From Anaeramoeba ignava (Eukaryota; Metamonada; Anaeramoebidae): a stretch of DNA of 64,000 nt. The stretch is taken from positions 1 through 64,000 of the forward strand of contig JAPDFW010000006.1 of assembly GCA_028826165.1 (NCBI GenBank). Direction: 5' to 3'. Below the pieces are notes generated by a model. It saw only the letters and a program-made list of their open reading frames with translations, ran no database searches and was not told the DNA's origin. Each line of letters starts with the position of its first letter. Positions within the stretch are counted from its first letter, which is position 1. Shown piece by piece: positions 56,601 through 64,000 of the stretch. The translations under genes and the position numbers were made by a program.

Positions 56601-59600
56601 ATAAAAGAAGGATAATGAGCATTTGCTTCATTTCTTATTGTTAAGCATATTTCTGTGATTATAATTGGTTTACTGAGACAGATTTGGATCTAATTATTAT
56701 AGTAATTATCATAAATATTATAAATATTCAAATTTTTTAAATATATTTTTATTTTTCAATATTTAATTGTACATCAATAAAAGGAAGATCAGCTGGAAAA
56801 TAACAAATTGAAAATGGATCATAAAGAATTTGCTCAATATTACCATCAGGATCTGGAAATATTTTTTCATAAGATGGACTACTTAAACACCATGTTGGAT
56901 AATCAGAAACCAATTGAATTTTTTCAAATTCACCTGAATCATTAGTTAAAGAAGTAAAAAACTTTTTCTTTTTCAAACCAAGAAAAAGTTCATATTGAGA
57001 TTGTCTTGTTTTATCATGAGCCACATTTTGATACCTTCTCATTAAAACAATAAGTTTGTTGTTTGGAGCACTTGATAAACTTGTAGAATAGTCTCTAATC
57101 ATTGCTGTATGCATAGCTTGTGAAGATGTATAAAGAAATGATGAAATATCCCCAAGATTCACAAACAGTTTTGCTAAATATTCCAAAATTGAAGAAGAAA
57201 TTAATTCCCGAATTTGCTTTAAATCCATTTTGAAACATTGCCATTTTTGTGAATCTAAATTCTTTGTTAATCCCCATCCTAATCTTCTACACATTTCTGC
57301 TACAACTTGATTTATAATAACTATTTTTTTTTTGAATTTTTTTTGTTAAGCAAAAAATCTTTTTTTTTAATTTGAATTATCAATTATAAATTATACAAAA
57401 AGTTCCTAAATTTGTTCTATCTAAAGAATCTGCACAATTATATCTATGAATTCCTGTTTGTTTTGTAATTGATTTAAAGAAAGCAAATTGTCCATTTGGA
57501 CAAAACACTGAATTTATTTCAAAATTATCAACTTCATTATCATTTTCATTATCATTATCATTTTCATTATCATTTTCATTATCAAGATCAATTTCAATAT
57601 CATTATCATTAAAACCAGTTGAATCAATTAAAATAATTTCTCCAGAATTCAAATCGTAAGTTTGAAAAGATTTATAAACCTTTTCCCATAATTTCTCAAT
57701 TGTTTTTGTTTTTCCTTTTGATTTCAATTTATGATGCCAATCAAAACTAATAATTGAAAGATCACTATCAACGAAATTTTTGACGTACTCAATACCTTTT
57801 TCATAATATTGGCTTAATTGAACTTCAACATCACTTGGTTGAGATTTAAGAAAATTAACGCATGTTATATTTTTGACTTGTAATCTTTCAATTACTCTCT
57901 GAAAATAAACATCTGATAAACTAAATGGATCTTCTTTAATTATAAATTGTGGTTCTGATAATGAACTTTTCAAAGAAGTTTTCCATTTTAAAGGAACAGT
58001 TCCTCTTCTAAATAAATAAGAATACCAACTTGTAATTCCGTTGTTTGTTTTCATCATTATAATATCGCATTCCATTTCATTTCCAGCTTCTGTTATAATT
58101 TAAATTAATATATTTAAATCAATATTTAAATCAATTTTTAAATCAATATTTAAATCAATTTTTAAATCAATATTTTAAATCAATTTTTAAATCAATTTTT
58201 AAATCAATTTTTAAATCAATATTTAAATCAATATTTAAATCAATATTAAATCAATATTTAAATTAATATTTAAATTAATATTTAAATCAATATTTTAATC
58301 AATATTTTAAATTAATATTTAAATTAATATTTAAATCAATTTTTAAATCAATATTTAAATTAATTATTTAAATCAATATTTAAATCAAATATTTAAATCA
58401 ATATTTAAATCAAATATTTAAATCAATATTTAAATCAATATTTTAAATCAATATTTTTAATCAATATTTTAAATCAATATTTTAAATCAATATTTTAAAT
58501 CAATATTTAAATCAATATTTAAATCAATATTTAAATCAATATTTAAATCAATATTTAAATCAATATTTAAATAAATATATTTAAATCAATATTTAAATCA
58601 ATTTTTAAATCAATTTTTAAAATAATATTTAAATCAATATTTTAAATAAATATTTAAATTAATATTTAAATTAATATTTAAATCAATATTTAAATCAATA
58701 TTTAAAATCAATATTTAAATCAATATTTAAATCAATATTTAAATCAATATTTAAAATCAATATTTAAAAAATATTTAAATCAATATTTAAATAAATATTT
58801 AAATCAATTTTTAAATCAATATTTAAATCAATATTTAAATCAAATATATTTAAATCAATATTTAAATCAATATTTAAATCAAATATTTAAATCAATATTT
58901 AAATCAATATTTTAAATCAATATTTAAATCAATATTTAAATCAATATTTAAATCAATATTTAAATCAATATTTAAATCAATATTTAAATCAATATTTAAA
59001 TCAATATTTAAATCAATATTTTTAAATCAATATTTTAAATCAATATTTTAAATCAATTTTTAAATCAATATTTAAATCAATATTTTAAATCAATATATTT
59101 AAATCAATATTTAAATCAATATTTAAATAAATATTTAAATCAATATTTAAATCAATATTTAAATCAATATTTAAATCAAATATTTAAATCAAATATTTAA
59201 ATCAAATATTTAAATCAATATTAAAATCAATATTTAAATCAATATTTTAAATCAATATTTTAAATTAATATTTAAATTAATATTTAAATAAATATTTTAA
59301 ATAAATATTTAATCAATATTTAAATCAATATTTAAATTAATATTTAAATTAATATTTTAAATCAATATTTAAATCAATATTTAAATCAATATTTTTAAAT
59401 CAATATTTAAATCAATATTTAAATCAATATTTAAATCAATATTTAAATCAATATTTAAATCAATATTTAAATTAATATTTAAATTAATATTTAAATCAAT
59501 ATTTAAATCAATATTTAAATTAATATTTTAAATCAATATTTAAATTAATATTTAAATTAATATTTTAAATCAATATTTTAAATCAATATTAAATCAATAT

Positions 59601-61403
59601 TTTTAAATCAATATTTAAATCAATAATTAAATCAATATTTATATGATTCAAACCTCCTTTTTCATTTAATCCTCTTGCATAATATCTTGTTCCTGGATTT
59701 AAATTTGTTTTTTTAGATAATAAAATCATATTCATTTCTTCTTGATTTTTTTTTGATTGATCTCCATTTTGATTTGCTAAAACAAATGAACTTTGAGCAA
59801 ATCCTTGAAGCATAACAATACACCAACGACCTAAACCTAATTCTTCAAAACTTTTTCTGAAAGGAAGATTCCAACAAAAATTTGGATCATAACTAGAATA
59901 ATATTTATTTTAATATTTATTTGAATAATATTATTTTGAATATTATTTATTTGAATATTTATTTTGAATATTTATTTTGAATATTTAATATTTATTTGAA
60001 TATTTATTAATTTGAATATTTATTTTGAATATTTATTTGAATATTTATTTTGAATATTTAATTTGAATATTTATTTTGAATATTTATTTGAATATTTATT
60101 TGAATATTAATTTGAATATTTTTTATTATTTGAATATTATTTATTTTGAATATTTATTAATTTGAATATTTATTTTGAATATTATTTATTTGAATATTTA
60201 TTTGAATATTTTTTATTATTTGAATATTATTTATTATTTGAATATTTATTTTGAATATTATTAATTTGAATATTTATTTATTTGATTATTTATTTTGAAT
60301 ATTTTTTATTTTTACTCTTCAATAGAATAAGGAGATGGGAATGGATGAGTAACATCTAACGTTTCTGAAAAATAATGAAAATTATCTACTAAAAATCCCA
60401 TCATTGTATCAACATTTTTTTGAGTATTTCTTTTTTTGAAAATTTTTTTAAATTTTGATTTTTTTGGATTTTTTTAAATTTATTGTTTACTTATTTTGTG
60501 GTGTAAGATAAGAAAGTGGAACTTTAATCCAATGAGTTGATTCAATTACTGATATTTGATGTCCACCATAAAATTGAGCATTTGGTTGTATCTTTTTAAT
60601 TTTAATTTATATTTTAATTTTAATTTTAGTTTTAATTTTAATTTTAATTTTAAATTTATATTTTTAATTTATATTTTAATTTTAATTTTGATTTTAATTT
60701 AATTTTTAATTTTAATTTGATTTTAATTTTAATTTTAATTTTAAATTTAATTTTTATTTTAATTTTAATTTTAATTTTAATTATAATTTTAATTTTAAAT
60801 TTAATTTTGATTTTAATTTAATTTTAATTTGAATTTTAATTTTAAATTTTAATTTTAATTTGAATTTGATTTTTTCAATCACTTTTGTAGCAATAAGAAT
60901 TAAACCAAGTGAACCAATAACAATATAACCAATTAAAGCATCTGCTCTATATGTTTGTTTAATTATATATTGATTTCGACGAACTAAAAAATCTTGTGCA
61001 CTTTCTTCAGAAGAAAAAAGATCAAATCCTTGAATTCCTGAATATTTTAAAGTTCCTACAATTGGGTCAATAGTTAAAATTTGTGTATCTTTTCTTGTAG
61101 ATAAAGAAGATAAAATAAACTAAAAGAAAATTTTAATTTATTTTAAATGGAAAATTTGTTTTAATTGAAAAAATTTTTTTTTTTTACATATTTATTTGAT
61201 GTAGTTTGAATGACTAAATGAGTTGTTTTTCTTTCTATTTTCCAATTATTCTCTTGATTATTTTCTTTTTGATTTTGATTTCTTTTTTGCTTTTGAATTT
61301 CATTTTCATTTTGATTTTCATTTTCAATTTGAATTTCATTTTCAATTTCATTTTGATTTTGATTTTGATTTTCAATTAAATTTAAATCTTGATTTGGATT
61401 CAT
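53653..61403 (-). CDS. SAC9: SAC9-like phosphoinositide phosphatase with FYVE-like zinc finger
   Basis: Nine exons: 61403-61188, 61119-60883, 60591-60491, 60429-60316, 59892-59654, 58089-57397, 57305-56773, 56689-55052, 54966-53653; 1694 residues, all in frame. The SAC domain (about 75-550) reads SRKDTQILTIDPIVGTLKYSG-like, then LIGYIVIGSLGLILIAT, LLSKKTNLNPGTRYYARGLN and LFRRGTVPLKW. The catalytic loop HRYNCADSLDRTNLG has CX5R intact and the NCADSLDRT form typical of plant SAC9. Downstream are a discoidin-like stretch (SKPIIITEICLTIRNEA), a Glu/Asn hexamer-rich linker, and eight Cys (CANRKCEK, CEYCGKLFCGNC, KVCDSC) in FYVE-like spacing, split by intron 8. A second discoidin-like C-terminus follows. 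It is predicted to dephosphorylate PI(4,5)P2 or related lipids on endosomal or plasma membranes; PI3P binding by the finger is inferred. Arabidopsis SAC9 is about 1630 residues. Confidence 0.88.
58090..59653. repeat. 1.6-kb AAATCAATATTT-repeat intron 5 of the SAC9-like gene
   Basis: Near-pure 12-mer-type repeat ATTTAAATCAAT with TTAAT variants. Donor GTTTGA and acceptor AACAG (minus strand) join ARGLNEKG to EAGNEMECD, as SAC9 requires. Confidence 0.9.
59893..60315. repeat. TATTTATTTGAA-repeat intron 4 of the SAC9-like gene
   Basis: 423-bp intron of GAATATTTATTT units; donor GTAAAA, acceptor TTCTAG on the minus strand. Confidence 0.8.
60592..60882. repeat. TTTTAA-repeat intron 2 of the SAC9-like gene
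   Basis: 291-bp intron of TTTTAA hexamers with GATTTT variants; donor GTGATT, acceptor AAAAG on the minus strand, phase 0. Confidence 0.75.
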
Positions 61404-61524
61404 AATAAAAATTTTAAATAAAATTTTTTTGTTTATTTTGTGTTTAAAAAAAAAATGAAAAAAATGAAAAATGAAAAAAATTAAAAAATTATTTTTTCCG
61501 TTTATTTTTTTTTAGTTTTATTAA
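61404..61524. promoter_or_regulatory. 121-bp divergent promoter
   Basis: Head-to-head spacer between the SAC9-like gene (minus) and the ankyrin-pseudokinase gene (plus). The minus strand has three consecutive TCATTTTT repeats; the plus direction instead shows a CCGTTTATTTTTTTTT tract just before its ATG. Shared regulation is possible. Confidence 0.4.
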
Positions 61525-64000
61525 ATGTGTTTATTTGGTAATTGTTGCGGTAAAAATGCAAGGGAAAAGAAAAAGAAAAAGAAAAAAAGAAAGAAGCTCT
61601 TTATATAAAACAAATTAAGAGTTCTATTCAACCAAAAACATCTAAAAAATTTGAACAACTTTTCAAAAAATCCAAATATAAAAGAATAATAATAAAATAT
61701 TTTCTATCTTTCTTAAGATTATCGATTATAAATAATTCACCAGATTGTTTTCAAATTATATTTGAAAATGTTCAAAATCAAAATAAATTTCAACCTCAAT
61801 CAAAATTTGATAATAAAAATATTCTTGCATTTATTTGTAAACAAAAAAGAGTTTCTGTTTGTGAAAAATTTTTGGAAATTACAAAAAATCAAAATATCAC
61901 AGACTTAATTTTTCAAAAAGATCATCAAGGGAAATCAGCTTTATTTTATGCAATGGAATCAACAGAAATGAAAAATATTGTTAGTTATTTATTAAAGAGA
62001 TTAGGAATTATGATAAATTTTCAGGAAAATGAAAATGAAGATGAAAATCAAATTGAAAATCAAATTCAAATTGAAAATCAAAATGAAAATCAAAATCAAA
62101 TTCAAATTGAAAATCAAATTGATAATCAAAATCAAAATCAAATTCAAAATGAAAATCAAATTGAAAATCAAAATCAAAATAATCAAAATCAAATTCAAAT
62201 TGAAAATCAAAATAATCAAAATCAAAATCAAAATAATCAAAATGAAAATCAAAATAATCAAAATAATCAAAATAATCAAAATCTCAAAGATTACATTTAT
62301 GAAATCATAAACACTTCCATTTCTGTTAATAATACTTTCTACTTGAAACAATTTATCAAAGAAAAATATACTTTATTAGGTTTTAATCCAAATCATTATC
62401 CTCCTCTTTATTTTGCTGCTTATCATGATTTACTTAATGAATTTATACTTCTTCGAACAAATAATACACCAGAAATTCAAGTAGGAAATACTTTAATTCC
62501 TGTTTTCCACTTTATTTGCTCAGATGGAGAGATATTAAATTCTTTAATGAAAAATAAGAATTCTACAAAAAATATTCCTTCCAAAAAATCTGATTTAAAA
62601 ATTATTGAATATCTTTATAAAGAGAACAAAGAAGTGATTAATCAAAAATTTAATTCTCAATTACCTTTGCATTTAGCAACTCAATTTGGAAGAGGAGATG
62701 TTATTAAATGGTTAATTTCTCATGAAGCTAATATAAATGATATTGATGATTATCAAAAAAAACCAAAAGATTATATCCAAGAATTTTGGAAAAATTGTGA
62801 AGATATTTCAAATTTTTCAAAAGTAAAAGCCATTTTAAACGATGAACAAGATTATGAAGAAGATGTAAATGATTTTTTAAAAGAAAGGGAAAATAGGGAG
62901 AAAGAATTATCAGAAATCATAAATGAATTACTCCAAAAAGTAATTTTCTTTTTCAAAATTCACAATAATTTCTCAATAGAAAAGAAAAAAAATTATTTTG
63001 GAAATTTATCTAATATTTTTCATCTTATTTTTAATATCATTTAATAGGAGAATATCAACCAATCATTAAAAAATAATCCACAATTCCAAACATTCCAAAA
63101 AATTAGAACAGTAAATTTATAATCATTTATTTTTTTCTTTTGAAAGAAAAAAACTCATTCAATTTAAAACAAAACAATTAATTTTTTTTTTTCAAAAAGG
63201 AATTTCAAGAAAAAGAAACAAATCAAAAAAATAAATTTAATCCATTTTTGGAAGAAATTTTTTCATTCAAATCATTATTTCAAGATAGTTTATATATTCA
63301 AGAAGGAATTTTTGAAACTCAAAACCAAAAACCTCTTTGGTTAATTTGTTCAAAACCAAGAGATGATTTCGAAAATTATTTAGAAACTCTTTCTCAAGTT
63401 AATGAAATAACTGGAATATCAGAATTTGTTGTCTTTTTGTTCATTTCTTCAAATAAGAATTTAAAATCAAATGAAAATTTAGAAAATAATTCAGAAAATA
63501 ATTTAGAAAATAATTTAGAAAATAATTCAGAAAATAATTCAGAAAATAATTCAGAAAATGATTTAAATATTTGTTTAGCTTTTCGGAAAAACAAAACACT
63601 TAAATCATCTAAAACGAAAATTTTTTCAAAAAATTTCAAACAAAAAGTTTGCGAAAAATTAATAGATATTGTTGGTGAATTACATTCCAAAAATATTGTT
63701 TATGGATTTTTGAATCCTCATTCAATTTATCTTGATTTGAAAAATTTTGGAGTTCAATTACAACCATTAATTTTTCCAAAAAACTTTATTGTTCCTGAAT
63801 TTATTCGACTTAATCAAGCAGATTATAAAGCTCCAGAACTCTTAGTCCCGTTTCCTCAGATAAAAGCTTCATCAGATGTTTATTCATTAGGAAAAATATT
63901 TTTGGAACTTTTCTCTAAAATTCCACTTCCTGAAAAAATTGATACTCCTTTTATTAGAGAAGAAGTTCCTAAAAAATTTGTTGATGTTGTTTCTCAATGT
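61525..64000 (+). CDS. Ankyrin-repeat pseudokinase (3-prime end outside window)
   Basis: The gene runs off the window. N-terminus: ATG 61525 gives MCLFGNCCGK and a Lys run. To reach the long frame (EALYIKQIKSS) one needs either a 55-nt intron (about 61537-61591) or a one-base correction in the A-rich tract. Later exons: to 62939, 63048-63110, 63200 onward, all phase 0. Ankyrin-like repeats: HQGKSALFYAMESTEMKNI, HYPPLYFAAYHDLLNEFIL and LPLHLATQFGRGDVIKWLIS, with an N/Q/E hexamer insertion (62025-62280). A kinase-like domain begins about 63260: LHSKNIVYGFLNPHSIYLD replaces HRDLKPxN, so the catalytic Asp is absent. No DFG is visible. The APE-like YKAPELL and SDVYSLGKIF are kept. It is most likely a pseudokinase scaffold. 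A second, canonical kinase segment beyond the edge cannot be excluded. Confidence 0.75.

Noticed and set aside
1-64000. Alternative genetic code with TAA as Gln
   Set aside because: Many genes here terminate naturally at TAA (PES1, VPS29, BTB-TLDc, GAF, DUSP23-like), and large conserved genes such as SAC9-like, CLASP and WDHD1 contain no in-frame TAA.

Overview
The window reads as nuclear DNA of a very AT-rich, intron-containing protist. Coding sequence uses the standard stops (TAA, TGA). Proteins are loaded with Asn/Gln/Glu/Lys hexanucleotide-encoded repeats, and introns and spacers are filled with short-period A/T repeats. The gene set (BTB-TLDc, DYRK with an Asn-rich tail, SAC9-like phosphatase, C2-WW low-complexity protein, ankyrin-pseudokinase, large FN3 and Ig-like receptors) suggests a free-living amoeboid protist. 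Anaeramoeba-like is my guess, but the sequence alone does not prove a taxon. I see no rRNA, tRNA, CRISPR array or intact transposon.

Layout. 1-4.16 kb: anonymous, apparently decayed DNA with one simple-repeat block. 4.2-10.2 kb: TIPIN/Swi3-like (+), then an Asn-rich DYRK kinase (-) and an F-box/TMEM185-like membrane protein (-). 10.5-17.9 kb: Pescadillo (+), convergent with a CLASP-type TOG/HEAT protein (-). 18.3-25 kb: DUSP23-like phosphatase (-) diverging over 84 bp from a GAF-domain protein (+), then a C2-C2-Q/N-rich-WW protein (-). 25-27 kb: non-coding or decayed. 27.0-34.6 kb: a giant transmembrane RasGAP with a beta-helix/FN3 ectodomain (+). 34.8-38.3 kb: VPS29 (+) with a 2.9-kb repeat-filled intron. 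38.5-47.2 kb: a roughly 17-exon membrane protein with an Ig-like ectodomain and a STRA6-like C-terminus (+). 47.4-48.9 kb: BTB-TLDc (+). 49.0-51.9 kb: WDHD1/Ctf4 (-). 52.1-53.65 kb: satellite-like spacer. 53.65-61.4 kb: SAC9-like phosphatase with a FYVE-like finger (-). 61.5 kb to the edge: ankyrin plus pseudokinase (+, partial).

How the genes relate. There is no operon logic; genes sit head-to-head or tail-to-tail with short spacers. Shared themes are replication-fork protection (TIPIN, WDHD1), phosphoinositide and endosomal traffic (SAC9-like, VPS29, C2 protein), and membrane receptors feeding small-GTPase or ligand-transport functions (RasGAP receptor, STRA6-like).

Caveat. Several genes need single-base homopolymer corrections to keep frame (DYRK, F-box/TMEM185, RasGAP receptor, WDHD1, probably the STRA6-like gene). 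Three carry an in-frame TAA at an otherwise frame-preserving position. Uncorrected long-read errors are the simplest explanation, but the three TAA codons deserve checking. Splice sites were placed by hand from GT/AG, reading frame and family alignment.
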